64,000 bases of DNA from positions 1-64,000 of the forward strand of contig NZ_NDHW01000045.1 in NCBI RefSeq assembly GCF_002251945.1, written 5' to 3'. The stretch comes from Pseudanabaena sp. SR411. GTDB lineage: Bacteria > Cyanobacteriota > Cyanobacteriia > Pseudanabaenales > Pseudanabaenaceae. A program made the position numbers and the translations under genes. The stretch's first letter is position 1; every line of letters starts with the position of its first letter. The notes under the pieces were generated by a model. That model was not told the DNA's origin and searched no databases. It saw only the letters and a list, made by a program, of their open reading frames with translations. Shown piece after piece: positions 42,440 through 50,922 of this stretch.

Positions 42440-43118
42440 GACCATGCTTTTGCGTTAATGTACAAGCTTTCTGCAACCTTTACGCATTTCTAAGCCAAGT
42501 TATCCCCTATCAAGACAGTGACCTAGAGAAGCTATACACCTATCTCAAACATTTAGCACTGAAATTACAAAAAAGAACATCAAGTTCAGGTTATCAGTTT
42601 GATGATGAAATGCAGCTTGCATACTATCGCATCCAAGAGATTAACGAAGGTTCTATCAGCCTAAATGAAGGCTATGCCGCAAAACTTGATAGGCCAAAAG
42701 AAGTTGGCAGTGGCAAAGTTAGAGAAAGTGACTTACCTCTGTCTCGTCTCATCGATCTAATTAATGAAAATTTGGGGAAGAACTGAATGAAGCCGATCAG
42801 CTATTTTTTGACCAGATTACCGAGGTTACCGCCCAAGTTGAGGCGATCGCCCAAGCGGCCCAAGCTAATCCCATCGATAAATTTCAACTTGCTTTTAGCC
42901 AAGTATTAGAGTCACTCTTTATCGAGCGGATGGAATTAAATGAAGACCTTTTTGCTCGTTATATGAATGACCCTGAATTTAAGGAATTAGTATCTCAATG
43001 GTTAGGACAACAGGTTTATTCGCGAATCCCAAAAACTATTTCTTATCCAATCAAGAAAAAATCAGGAAGACTGGTCTTGGAGATTAGCCTACAATGCTTT
43101 GCGCTCAAACACTTTTAA
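42440..43118 (+). pseudogene. C-terminal remnant of type I restriction enzyme subunit HsdR
   Basis: The + strand reads ...FCNLYAFLSQVIPYQDSDLE and KLYTYLKHLAL...DDEMQLAYYRIQEINEGSISLNEG...LPLSRLIDLINENLG, shifts frame near 42780, and goes on EELNEADQLFFDQITEVTAQ...FSQVLESLFIERMELNEDLF. YYRxQxIxEGSIxL, LSRLIDxIN and EADQLFFDQI are the C-terminal motifs of HsdR. No hsdM, hsdS or motor domain remains. The end is fused to a family-3 fragment that supplies the present stop. Confidence 0.8.
43090..43118. repeat. Family-3 fragment at the end of the HsdR remnant
   Basis: TACAATGCTTTGCGCTCAAA matches the first bases of the intact family-3 copies (13972, 33593, 49111, 62208). Only the left end is present. 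Confidence 0.6.
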
Positions 43119-43128
43119 CCTAAATTTG

Positions 43129-44568
43129 TTATACATAGCGCTTAATATCTCCATAGGCTCGATAGAAGCCACCTCGTGCTGACTCGCGCAACTCCTGCAC
43201 CCAATACTTTGCACCCTCTTCTCGAATATCCCGTGGGAATTGTACAAACCAATCAGAATGATATCCTTCGGAAACCGCCCGTACCCGTAATTCGCTCCCT
43301 TGTCGAAAACATTCAACGATTACGCCTTGACCTGATGTGACGGAACTAGCGGAACTGGTAGTTTCCATGGGTGTAGTTATAGAGGCTGCTGAAGATGAAG
43401 CCTTAGCCTCAATTTGCCGAGTTTGCGGTAATTGCCCTGTCTGTGCCGAGGCGATCGCTTCTGCTGAAGCATCGACACAAGCTAGCACGCCATCGGTAGT
43501 TACGAGATAAAGGCGATCGCCTAAAAACTGCATCGAGAGCGCTGAACCACACCCTGTTCCCAATTTCCAAAGCCTTTTACCTGATGCTTCAAAGCAATAG
43601 ATCGAAGAGGAGCTATCTCCTGCAAAGACATACTTTCCACCCTTGGAAGTGGCACAGGAATAGACAGAAGCATCACAGGCATAGATTTGTTCGACTTCAC
43701 CTTGCTTACTTAAGCGATAGAGTTTCTTAGCTGAAGTTCCTGCATAGACTCCTTCTCCCTCTAGCCAACCAAATAGAACCGCACCGTTAGTTGTTTGTTG
43801 CCATAGCTGCCGTCCTGCTGCTAAATCGTAGGCAGTTACGCCTCCATGATGTCCATGATAGAGATTTGTACCATCGCAACGTACCATCCAGCCTGCTTGT
43901 CCTTGGCTGAGTCTTGTCCATTGCTCCCCTGTTGGCTCGATTTTGACGATCGCGCCATTGGCATCGGAAACCGCTAGCGTACCGTCGTAAATATCGAGCC
44001 AGTAAATATCAATATTCGGATCAATTTCGTAGGCGAGACGAGGTAATTTACCGCTGAGGTCGTAAACATTGCCATCATCGCAACCCACGTAAATCCAAAT
44101 GTCATCGGCAACTATACATTTCACACCTTCAGGCAATTGAAACTGGTTATTGATCTGTCCTTGATGATCTAAATTAAACACTTGTCCCCTTTGATTCCCC
44201 AGCCAACAGCGATCTCGATCAATAAAAATGCCAAAAGCCGACGAGCTAGACCGAAATGACCACAAAATTGGGGCGCGGGTTGCGGTAGAGGCAACACTTT
44301 CTACAGAGCGACGGGTAACAGGCGCTCGCTTTTGACGTTCTCCCATCACCGCAGGTGCATAGCCTTTGCGCTTTTTTTCGTTAATCTTTTTCGTTGCTTC
44401 AGCTTGAGCTTTTTCGGCTGTGGGATAGGTTTTGTTTTGTTGTTGACCTTTATCGCCAATGCGTCCGTAGCGAATTCGCACCTCTACACCCTCAACAATG
44501 ACCTCATAAAACTTGTGCGATCCTTGATCGCCTTCTGATAGCTCAAGGTAAGTGATATCCAGACTCAT
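43129..44568 (-). CDS. WGR-domain protein with PQQ-like propeller
   Basis: The 479-residue protein starts with a WGR domain (YLELSEGDQGSHKFYEVIVEGVEVRIRYGRIGDKGQQQNKTYPTAEKAQAEATKKINEKKRKGY, about 7-72; the family tryptophan-glycine-arginine reads YGR here). After a basic linker comes a seven-part beta-propeller with PQQ/pyrrolo-quinoline-like blades (FGIFIDRDRCWLGNQRGQVFNLD, IWIYVGCDDGNVYDLSG, YVFAGDSSSSIYCFEASGKRLWKL, about 110-370). WGR domains bind nucleic acids or act next to PARP domains; no PARP domain is present. Function unknown. Confidence 0.8.
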   Translation of the reverse strand: MSLDITYLELSEGDQGSHKFYEVIVEGVEVRIRYGRIGDKGQQQNKTYPTAEKAQAEATKKINEKKRKGYAPAVMGERQKRAPVTRRSVESVASTATRAPILWSFRSSSSAFGIFIDRDRCWLGNQRGQVFNLDHQGQINNQFQLPEGVKCIVADDIWIYVGCDDGNVYDLSGKLPRLAYEIDPNIDIYWLDIYDGTLAVSDANGAIVKIEPTGEQWTRLSQGQAGWMVRCDGTNLYHGHHGGVTAYDLAAGRQLWQQTTNGAVLFGWLEGEGVYAGTSAKKLYRLSKQGEVEQIYACDASVYSCATSKGGKYVFAGDSSSSIYCFEASGKRLWKLGTGCGSALSMQFLGDRLYLVTTDGVLACVDASAEAIASAQTGQLPQTRQIEAKASSSAASITTPMETTSSASSVTSGQGVIVECFRQGSELRVRAVSEGYHSDWFVQFPRDIREEGAKYWVQELRESARGGFYRAYGDIKRYV

Positions 44569-44824
44569 AGCTCTACTCGTGGCGATCGCCTATGTGTTGA
44601 CCTGTATAGCATTTTGCACATGAGTGCATACTCGTTTGCAAAACAAAAAACAACTACAGTAAGGGTTTGCGGTTTTCATTGTACCTACGGCACAATTAAA
44701 ACCACTATATGTGCTGACTTGATTAACCAATTTTGCCCGATTGCTTGACTTTGCGAGCAGTTACCTTACAAAACTTCAATTCAGCTATTTGCGCGATCGC
44801 TTCTTTGAACTATATTCTTAGAGC

Positions 44825-45355
44825 ATGATGACAAACTACCGACCACCCAAAAGATGGCTGTATCCCATCGGAAAATTGTCCAAACTTGCGGCTACGATCG
44901 CCCTCGCTGCATTTGCCTATATTCCTTCTTCCGCAAAAGCTGAAACCTATATTAATAACCGTACCTGTCCTGCGGACTTTCCGAGCTTAAGTAAAGCTCT
45001 AGCTAAGGATTTACCAGACTATCTCAATCGCGTTTACAGTCGCTTAAGAATTAAACGCGAGGTGATGACCATTAGTCAGCCAGAACTAGAACCTTTGCCT
45101 CTTGCCCCCGATCAAGCAAGCGATCGCCTCCCGCAACAGATATTTTTATCGATCCTCGAACGACAAACGGGTAAAACCGCAACATCACAACGGGCTTACT
45201 GGTTATTTGTAGTTCCTACTTCTAACGGTTGGCGGCTAGCGATCGCCTTTATGCGAATCGGGCAAGCGCCGCCTGTAGATGTCAGTGATGCGGCGATCGC
45301 TGATGCTACAAATAAGTGGCTACGCGACTATTGCGATCCTCGTTATCAGCGCTAA
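44825..45355 (+). CDS. Exported protein of unknown function
   Basis: The 176-residue protein has a signal peptide (KLSKLAATIALAAFAYIPSSAKA, cleavage after about residue 40 at AKA-ET). The mature part contains TCPADFPSLSKALAKDLPDYLNRVYSRL and a DYCDP near the end, so two cysteines could pair. No family recognised; proteins like this are found next to cruP-like genes in cyanobacteria only by inference. A hairpin with perfect arms separates it from cruP. Confidence 0.6.
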   Translation: MMTNYRPPKRWLYPIGKLSKLAATIALAAFAYIPSSAKAETYINNRTCPADFPSLSKALAKDLPDYLNRVYSRLRIKREVMTISQPELEPLPLAPDQASDRLPQQIFLSILERQTGKTATSQRAYWLFVVPTSNGWRLAIAFMRIGQAPPVDVSDAAIADATNKWLRDYCDPRYQR

Positions 45356-45392
45356 CATATGTAGATGTCGGCACAGCCGACATCTACATATG
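45356..45392 (+). terminator. Hairpin between the exported protein and cruP
   Basis: CATATGTAGATGTCGGC pairs perfectly with GCCGACATCTACATATG around ACA, 10 bases before the cruP start; it may affect cruP translation as well as end the first transcript. Confidence 0.65.
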
Positions 45393-45402
45393 CTGGGAAA
45401 TT

Positions 45403-47010
45403 ATGTCTTTATTTGAAACTGTGCGATCGCAAATGCCTGTGGAAGTTCCATCGCAGTTAGAACGCATGGATGCTTTTTGGAAAAGTTATCGTCAAGGTGA
45501 TCAAGCGATCACCAAGGTAGTCCAAACTTCACAGGAAAAGTTAGGCGACAAAGATTTTGATGCGATCGTCTGTGGTGGCACATTGGGCATATTTATCGCC
45601 TGTGCATTGCAGCGTCGAGGTTGGCAGGTGGCGATTATTGAACAGGGGATATTGCGGGGTAGGGCGCAAGAATGGAACATTTCACGGAAGGAATTAAATG
45701 CATTTTTAGAATTAGATTTACTCACAGAAGTAGAACTAGAAAAGGCGATCGCGACTGTATATAATCCTGCTAGAGTTGGCTTTCAAGGTGGTAAGGATCT
45801 TTGGGTGCGGGATATTCTCAATATTGGCGTTGATCCTATTTATCTATTGGAAGTTCTTAAACAAAAGTTTTTAGCTGCTGGCGGCACGTTATTTGAACAA
45901 ACTGGCTTTAAACAGGCGATCGCCTACGCTGACGGTGTGTCTGTAGAAGTTGCCCTCACACCTAGCGCCTCTCCCGTAGGAGAGGAGAATAAGAGGATTA
46001 CAGGGCGCTTATTGTTGGATGTGATGGGGCATTTCTCCCCGATCGCCAAGCAAGCGCGATCGCTAACACAGGGCAACATCAAACCCGATGGAGTCTGCAT
46101 GGTGGTGGGAAGTTGTGCGAAGGGAATGCCCGAAAAATCCTATGGTGACTTGATTTACAGCTTTACGCCGATTCAAAATCAATGTCAGTATTTTTGGGAA
46201 GCTTTTCCAGCTAAAGATGGAAGAACTACTTATATGTTTACCTATGTGGATGCCGATCCACAACGTCCCAGTTTTGCTCAATTGATGGAAGACTATCTAT
46301 TTTGGCTACCGAAATATCAGGAAATAGAACTTAGCAAACTGGAATTCCAACGAGTTCTCTTTGGCTTCTTTCCATCCTATAAACAAAATCCTTTGCAAAC
46401 ACCTTGGGATCGGATTTTGCAAGTAGGTGATAGCTCAGGAATGCAATCTCCGCTTAGTTTTGGTGGTTTTGGAGCGATGGTGCGGCATTTACCACGCTTA
46501 ACTGATGGAATTAATACAGCGCTGCATCATGACTTATTGTCCAAAGAAAATCTGCGATCGCTACAGCCCTATCAGCCAAATCTGTCGGTAACTTGGCTAT
46601 TCCAAAAATCGATGAGTGTTGCTGTCAATCAACAAATCGAAAGTGATCGCATTAATTATCTACTAGGTGTAACTTTTACGGCAATGGAGAAACTAGGCGA
46701 TCGGGTTCTCTATCCATTTTTGCAAGATGTGGTACAGTTTATTCCCCTCGCGCAAACGATGCTTGCCATGTCTATTGCTGATCCTGTGCTAGTTTGGAGG
46801 ATCATGCAACAGGTTGGTATTCCCACCTTACTAGATTGGCTAAAGCATTATCTGGGGTTGGGCGCATATAGTTTTTTGAATCAAATTAGTCAAAGAGTGG
46901 AACCTGCGATCGCAAATCTCTTGCCTGAACAAGAATATCAATGCCAACGTCAGTTTGATGCATGGTACTACGGTTCAGGTGGCGACTATGAGATACAAAG
47001 AGTAAAATAG
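45403..47010 (+). CDS. cruP: FAD-dependent oxidoreductase CruP (lycopene cyclase family)
   Basis: The protein of about 535 residues has a Rossmann GxGxxG variant FDAIVCGGTLGIFIACALQRRGWQVAIIEQ (about 48-78), WNISRKELNAFLELDLLT, and further CruA/CruP motifs (GGFGAMVRHLPRLTDGI, DSSGMQSPLSFGG). CruP is a CruA paralogue without shown cyclase activity, tied to carotenoid metabolism under oxidative stress. I start at ATG 45403 (MSLFETVRSQ) because the longer frame runs through a hairpin. Residues about 184-197 come from a palindromic insertion. Confidence 0.8.
   Translation: MSLFETVRSQMPVEVPSQLERMDAFWKSYRQGDQAITKVVQTSQEKLGDKDFDAIVCGGTLGIFIACALQRRGWQVAIIEQGILRGRAQEWNISRKELNAFLELDLLTEVELEKAIATVYNPARVGFQGGKDLWVRDILNIGVDPIYLLEVLKQKFLAAGGTLFEQTGFKQAIAYADGVSVEVALTPSASPVGEENKRITGRLLLDVMGHFSPIAKQARSLTQGNIKPDGVCMVVGSCAKGMPEKSYGDLIYSFTPIQNQCQYFWEAFPAKDGRTTYMFTYVDADPQRPSFAQLMEDYLFWLPKYQEIELSKLEFQRVLFGFFPSYKQNPLQTPWDRILQVGDSSGMQSPLSFGGFGAMVRHLPRLTDGINTALHHDLLSKENLRSLQPYQPNLSVTWLFQKSMSVAVNQQIESDRINYLLGVTFTAMEKLGDRVLYPFLQDVVQFIPLAQTMLAMSIADPVLVWRIMQQVGIPTLLDWLKHYLGLGAYSFLNQISQRVEPAIANLLPEQEYQCQRQFDAWYYGSGGDYEIQRVK
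45953..45992. repeat. Palindromic repeat inserted in frame in cruP
   Basis: GCCCTCACACCTAGCGCCTC followed by TCCCGTAGGAGAGGAGAA encodes ALTPSASPVGEEN. The CCTCTCCCGTAGGAGAGG palindrome and the CCCTCACxCC lead are those seen in cobB (47747-47839) and polA. Confidence 0.65.
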
Positions 47011-47101
47011 GGCTGACTGCACAAGACTTTCAAGAACCTTATCCAATCATTTAACCCTAGGAAATCTTTGCGAGTTATAGGGGGCATGAAACCACTAGCT
47101 T

Positions 47102-48520
47102 TTATTTCCCAACAGGTCTAATGACACTAACTTGATTGCAATTATTGAGAAACCGATCTAGTAAATGTTTCTGTGCGCCGAAATGGAGATGGGTATAAGA
47201 AGCATGAACTCGATATTTTTGCCATCCTTCCGATGGATACTGTAAATGTGAATCATAGCCTTGTAGAGAATATAAGGGGCGATCGCTTAATTCGGTTAAA
47301 GATGAACGATGAAACTCATGCCCCCAAACCCGATCACCTTTATTTACTAATGGACTATCTTGCAAGGTGATCGCTTGTCGATATCCAAGGGTTAAGCGCT
47401 TGCCCATCTTTGCTGCTGTCGGGAAAATATTCACCATTGGGAATGATTGCTCATGGAAATCAACAATGCGATCGCATAGATACATGAGTCCTCCACATTC
47501 GGCATAGGTGGGAATTCCTGATGTAATGGCCTTGTAAACAGATGCTCTAGCAGTCTTATTTTCGGCTAATTCACTGGCAAACACCTCAGGAAAGCCGCCA
47601 CCAAAGTATAAGCCTTGGATATTTTCTGGTAAGGTGCGATCGCTAATTGGACTCCAAGGAATTAACTCCGCACCCATTTCTCTAAACAAATCGAGATTAT
47701 CAGCATAGTAAAAACTGAAGGCACGATCTTGCGCGATCGCAATACGAAGCCCCTCACCCCCAGCCCCTCTCCTAGTGGGAGAGGGGAGTAATATTTCTTC
47801 TCCCCCTCTCTCACTGGGAGAGGGGGCTGCGGGGTGAGTGCTTGCCATCAATGGCAATAATTTTTCCCAATCAAAGCAAGTCTCTCCTAAATGGGCTAAC
47901 CGCTCAATAATTCCATCGAGATCAGACATTTCCGCAGTGGGAACTAGTCCTAGATGGCGATCGGGAATGGAGATATCATCTTGACGACGGAGAACACCTA
48001 AGATTGGCAAATTTAATGGTTCTAAAGCTTGGGTTAATAGCTCTAAATGGCGATCGCTACCAACACGATTAAGCACAACGCCCGCAATGTGAATGCGTGG
48101 ATCAAAGGTGCGATATCCATGCGCGATCGCCGCAATTGAACGAGAAGTACTAGCACAGTTAAGAATTAGGACTACTGGCGCATCTAGCAGCCTTGCAACG
48201 TGAGCAGTACTAGCAGTATCATCTTTCCCCGTTGCACCATCAAATAGCCCCATTACCCCTTCGATGAGTGCATATTCAGCATTCTGGCTATGTTTCGCAA
48301 AACAGCCCTTTACATAATCTTCCGAAGTAAGAACAGGATCGAGATTGCGACAGGGTAGCCCTGTGATGTAGGAATGGAACATGGGATCAATGTAATCGGG
48401 TCCCACTTTAAAAGATTGCACTGGAGATTTAGCAGATCGCGCTTTCATTGCTGCTAATAGTGCCAAAGTTACGGTGGTCTTGCCTACACCACTACGCTCA
48501 CCTGCGATAATAACTGCCAT
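47102..48520 (-). CDS. cobB: Cobyrinic acid a,c-diamide synthase
   Basis: The 472-residue protein has the CbiA/CobB fold: P-loop AGERSGVGKTTVTLALLAAM (about 6-25), FKVGPDYIDPMFHS, EGVMGLFDG, and the glutaminase half with GLYFGGGFPEVFA, AECGGLMYL (catalytic Cys) and GYRQAI...GHEFHRSSL (His and later Glu). It amidates cobyrinate using glutamine and ATP. Residues about 228-258 (APSPSERGGEEILLPSP...) come from two palindromic repeats inserted between the halves. Symbol follows the aerobic name; cbiA is equivalent. Confidence 0.93.
   Translation of the reverse strand: MAVIIAGERSGVGKTTVTLALLAAMKARSAKSPVQSFKVGPDYIDPMFHSYITGLPCRNLDPVLTSEDYVKGCFAKHSQNAEYALIEGVMGLFDGATGKDDTASTAHVARLLDAPVVLILNCASTSRSIAAIAHGYRTFDPRIHIAGVVLNRVGSDRHLELLTQALEPLNLPILGVLRRQDDISIPDRHLGLVPTAEMSDLDGIIERLAHLGETCFDWEKLLPLMASTHPAAPSPSERGGEEILLPSPTRRGAGGEGLRIAIAQDRAFSFYYADNLDLFREMGAELIPWSPISDRTLPENIQGLYFGGGFPEVFASELAENKTARASVYKAITSGIPTYAECGGLMYLCDRIVDFHEQSFPMVNIFPTAAKMGKRLTLGYRQAITLQDSPLVNKGDRVWGHEFHRSSLTELSDRPLYSLQGYDSHLQYPSEGWQKYRVHASYTHLHFGAQKHLLDRFLNNCNQVSVIRPVGK
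47747..47839. repeat. Two palindromic repeats inserted in frame in cobB
   Basis: CCCCTCACCCCCAGCCCCTC then TCCTAGTGGGAGAGGGGAG, and after ATATTTCTTC a second CCCCCTCTCTCACTGGGAGA unit reading back to GCGGGGTGAG. The two halves are near-mirror images, forming a large stem-loop in the mRNA, yet the frame stays open (PSPSERGGEE / LLPSPTRRGAGGEG). Confidence 0.75.
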
Positions 48521-48537
48521 TTTATAGATAGGGTTCC

Positions 48538-48608
48538 GCGATTTAATAAAGAACCAGATTTTTGGTAGCGCGGCTTCGCCGCGCTACCAAAAATCTGGTT
48601 CTTTATTT
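48538..48608. repeat. Family-4 hairpin repeat
   Basis: ATTTAATAAAGAACCAGATT through TTTGGTAGCGCGGC, triloop TTC, and back to the complement ending TCTGGTTCTTTATT. It lies upstream of cobB and downstream of the small exported protein gene (minus strand). Confidence 0.75.
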
Positions 48609-48665
48609 TACTGTATGTCCCATATTGATTTTTAATCCTGATCATGAAATAAACGTCGCAAGAAT

Positions 48666-49043
48666 TTATCTTCTCCACCAGATATAAACTATGCCACTTT
48701 CCATCTCATAAGCCCGATCGCTTACAGTCTCAAATTTGCCACTAGGCTCGTAGAGTCCCAGCTTTTTAAAAACTCTGCCTCCGCGATCATCTCTATAGGT
48801 AAATGGTACTCCATCATAGTTTTTGAAGGATTGACGTACTCCATCTTGCCATACTATCTCCGCATCGAAAACTTCAACATCAGAAGAAACCTTGCAGGGC
48901 ATTGCGGCTTGAGGTTTGGCAGAGCCATTTACGAAGTACATACAAAATGCATTGCGAGTCTGAATATCAGCATGGGCTGGAGATACAACTCCTAATGCGG
49001 CGATCGCTGAGATTACACTAATTAGGGCGGCTTGAATTTTCAT
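48666..49043 (-). CDS. Small exported protein, unknown function
   Basis: The 125-residue protein has a signal peptide (IQAALISVISAIAALGVVSPAHA, cut after AHA at about 25). The mature part starts DIQTRNAFCMYFVNGSAKPQAAMPCKVSSD with two cysteines that could form a disulphide, then alternates beta strands (VEVFDAEIVWQDGVRQSFKNYDGVPFTYRDDRGGRVFK). No family recognised; small beta-rich periplasmic fold is an inference. Confidence 0.65.
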   Translation of the reverse strand: MKIQAALISVISAIAALGVVSPAHADIQTRNAFCMYFVNGSAKPQAAMPCKVSSDVEVFDAEIVWQDGVRQSFKNYDGVPFTYRDDRGGRVFKKLGLYEPSGKFETVSDRAYEMESGIVYIWWRR

Positions 49044-49110
49044 GGGTTAATTTCTTGATTATGAATAACACAAGCCAAAAAGACAAAGCCAAATCATAAA
49101 TTGTTCCATT

Positions 49111-49217
49111 TACAGCACTTTACGCCCAAAGCCAAGCCAAGAAATTCTTTAAAAGTATTGCTTCACAACACTTTTAAAGAATTTCTTACGGTTCGTTTGA
49201 TTGTTAATTACTGTAAT
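49111..49217. repeat. Family-3 hairpin repeat
   Basis: TACAGCACTTTACGCCCAAA, then CCAAGCCA, then a stem AGAAATTCTTTAAAAGT / ACTTTTAAAGAATTTCT, ending GATTGTTAATTACTGTAA. TACAG and CTGTA ends are both visible here. Confidence 0.75.
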
Positions 49218-49221
49218 TTGG

Positions 49222-49320
49222 TAAGTAGCTCACCATAATTAAAACCTAGAAAGATGTTCCGCCCGCTTCGCGAGCGGAACATCTTTCTAGGTTTTTAGTT
49301 TACTTATGCCTAGCTACTTA
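49222..49320. repeat. Family-5 hairpin element (TAAGTAGCT...AGCTACTTA)
   Basis: Left end TAAGTAGCTCACCATAATTA, centre a perfect stem AACCTAGAAAGATGTTCCGC / its complement around CGCTTCG, right end CTTATGCCTAGCTACTTA. TA occurs at both outer ends, consistent with a TA target duplication. The right end equals, over 18 bases, the end beside the IS630-type transposase remnant at 24447-24464. It abuts the stop codon of the gene at 49321. Confidence 0.8.
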
Positions 49321-49719
49321 TTAGGGAATAAATGGAATAAATTGCCGCAAAAACTTACGCAGTTTCAATAGACCGATGACTTCTCGCACCTTGGGTGAGA
49401 CGAAATCTTCAGGTGGTATGCCATCGAGCGATCGCAGTTTTTCCATGAGTTCAGTATATTCGGCTGCCGAGAGTTGTTTGCCATCGATCGGCGATCGCGC
49501 ATCGGTATAGATTTCGGCACGCAAAACTTCTTCGGGGATATCTTCCTGTACAAGTTGTTTTGACTGTGTTTCGGCAAAACTAAGCATCGGCATCATCGCA
49601 ATAGCAGAGATCTGGACACTCAAGAAAGTGGCGATCGCTAATCTGTGATTTCTGCTTTGCTGTAAATTTGAGCGGTGTACAGCTTGACAACTTTTAGCGC
49701 CCCAATCTATTTGGTACAT
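49321..49719 (-). CDS. Small exported protein, unknown function
   Basis: From ATG 49719 (MYQIDWGAKSCQ) the product has 132 residues with an N-terminal hydrophobic signal (LAIATFLSVQISAIAMMPMLSFA). The mature part contains LVQEDIPEEVLRAEIYTDARSPIDGKQLSAAEYTELMEKLRS then LDGIPPEDFVSPKVREVIGLLKLRKFLRQFIPF. The repeated pattern EIYTDARSPIDGKxLSAAEYxELxE is familiar from small cyanobacterial proteins of unknown function. It overlaps the pentapeptide gene by 26 bases. A longer frame to 49860 lies within that gene and is unlikely. Confidence 0.65.
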   Translation of the reverse strand: MYQIDWGAKSCQAVHRSNLQQSRNHRLAIATFLSVQISAIAMMPMLSFAETQSKQLVQEDIPEEVLRAEIYTDARSPIDGKQLSAAEYTELMEKLRSLDGIPPEDFVSPKVREVIGLLKLRKFLRQFIPFIP

Positions 49720-50794
49720 CTTCACAGCCTCCTGGGATAGTTTTACGAGATTTTTTGCCACACCATGCACAGAGATATTGGCGCGTTTCTTCGGATAAAT
49801 CGATCGCCTTGCTAAAGTCGGCATCTTCCACCACTGCACCCGTGTATTCCCCTGTCTCAAAGTTGGGGAGATGTTGGCGATCGCGGGGAGAGGCGGTTTC
49901 TAGCTTGCCATAAAATAGCCTCACTCGACTCAGATCTGTACCGCGCAAGTTTGCCTTAGCCAAGATCGCCCCCACAAGATTTGCACCCGTGAGATCGCAA
50001 TTTACAAAATTTGTCTTAATCAAGTTCGCTCCACTCAAATCTGCATTTCGCAAATCCGTATTACAAACATCACGACCAGCTAGCATCATTCCTAAATTAA
50101 CTACGCGCACTCCATTAGCCAAGTCTACGACATAGCCACCAGTTCCATCCAGAATCGGACGACCGAGTAAGCCATCACGTTTGAGTGGAGTTAGAAGATT
50201 GGCACTGGATAAGAAGCGAATAATTTTGGCGCGTCCGTCAGCATCACACCCACCTAATAATGCTGCGGTTCTGGCTTGGGCGATCGCTCTTTCTAAAGGC
50301 CAGTCTTCCAATTGTCCCTGTGGATCAAGAACGAGATCAGAAATCCCTTGAAAATAAGAATCAATGGTTTGCTGTTGAGTGATTACATTTTGCTGACCTG
50401 TCAAACTTTCCGAAATTTCATTTTGTCGCCAAGCCACCCACACCGCCAAAATCGCGATTAAAATCTGTCCCACTGCTCCTAAAGCTTCCCATTTTAGGCT
50501 GTCAAACCAACGCGCAAATGCGATGTCAAACTTAGTGACATGGGTTGCCATTAATATAGCGACTCCAGCGAGAATAATCGATAGGGTAATATCCCAGCGT
50601 TTTCCCAGTGGCGACTTAGCGAGCGCTGTTAGAAATGGCGGTAAGAGAATTGGCAGAATAATTGTTGTGATGATGGCAAGCCCGATATAAACCAGTTCAT
50701 CGCGTTCTAAATACATGGCGATGAGGGCTACAATCGATGCGATCGTGGCGATGATTAAGAAAAATACTTTGATCCGAGAATTTGGTAGAGCCAA
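49694..50794 (-). CDS. Membrane protein with pentapeptide repeats
   Basis: The 366-residue protein has four membrane segments (VFFLIIATIASIVALIAMYL, VYIGLAIITTIILPILLPPFL, ITLSIILAGVAILMATHV, LGAVGQILIAILAVWVAW; about 8-125), a helical region (about 130-215) and a pentapeptide segment (CNTDLRNADLSGANLIKTNFVNCDLTGANLVGAILAKANLRGTDLSRVRL, about 245-295). The tail has C-x2-C in YLCAWCGKK. Repeats form a right-handed beta helix; function unknown. Translationally linked to the next gene by overlap. Confidence 0.8.
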   Translation of the reverse strand: MALPNSRIKVFFLIIATIASIVALIAMYLERDELVYIGLAIITTIILPILLPPFLTALAKSPLGKRWDITLSIILAGVAILMATHVTKFDIAFARWFDSLKWEALGAVGQILIAILAVWVAWRQNEISESLTGQQNVITQQQTIDSYFQGISDLVLDPQGQLEDWPLERAIAQARTAALLGGCDADGRAKIIRFLSSANLLTPLKRDGLLGRPILDGTGGYVVDLANGVRVVNLGMMLAGRDVCNTDLRNADLSGANLIKTNFVNCDLTGANLVGAILAKANLRGTDLSRVRLFYGKLETASPRDRQHLPNFETGEYTGAVVEDADFSKAIDLSEETRQYLCAWCGKKSRKTIPGGCEDVPNRLGR

Positions 50795-50862
50795 TCTAGT
50801 TAATTCTGTTGATTTTGCTGAGAATTTGGGATAAAAGATGTATTAACCTTGATAATCTTACA

Positions 50863-50905
50863 ATAAAGAACCAGATTTTTTCGTGGCGCGGCGAAGGCGC
50901 GTCCC
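50863..50905. repeat. Family-4 fragment
   Basis: AATAAAGAACCAGATTTTTT then CGTGGCGCGGCGAAGGCGCG; the second arm is missing. Followed by CCCTAATACCAAAACAC, a family-1 start fused to the NurA-like gene's end. Confidence 0.55.
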
Positions 50906-50922
50906 TAATACCAAAACACGAC

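Noticed and set aside
47747-47839. CRISPR-like repeat pair in cobB
   Set aside because: Only two inverted units within a coding frame, no regular spacers and no cas genes.
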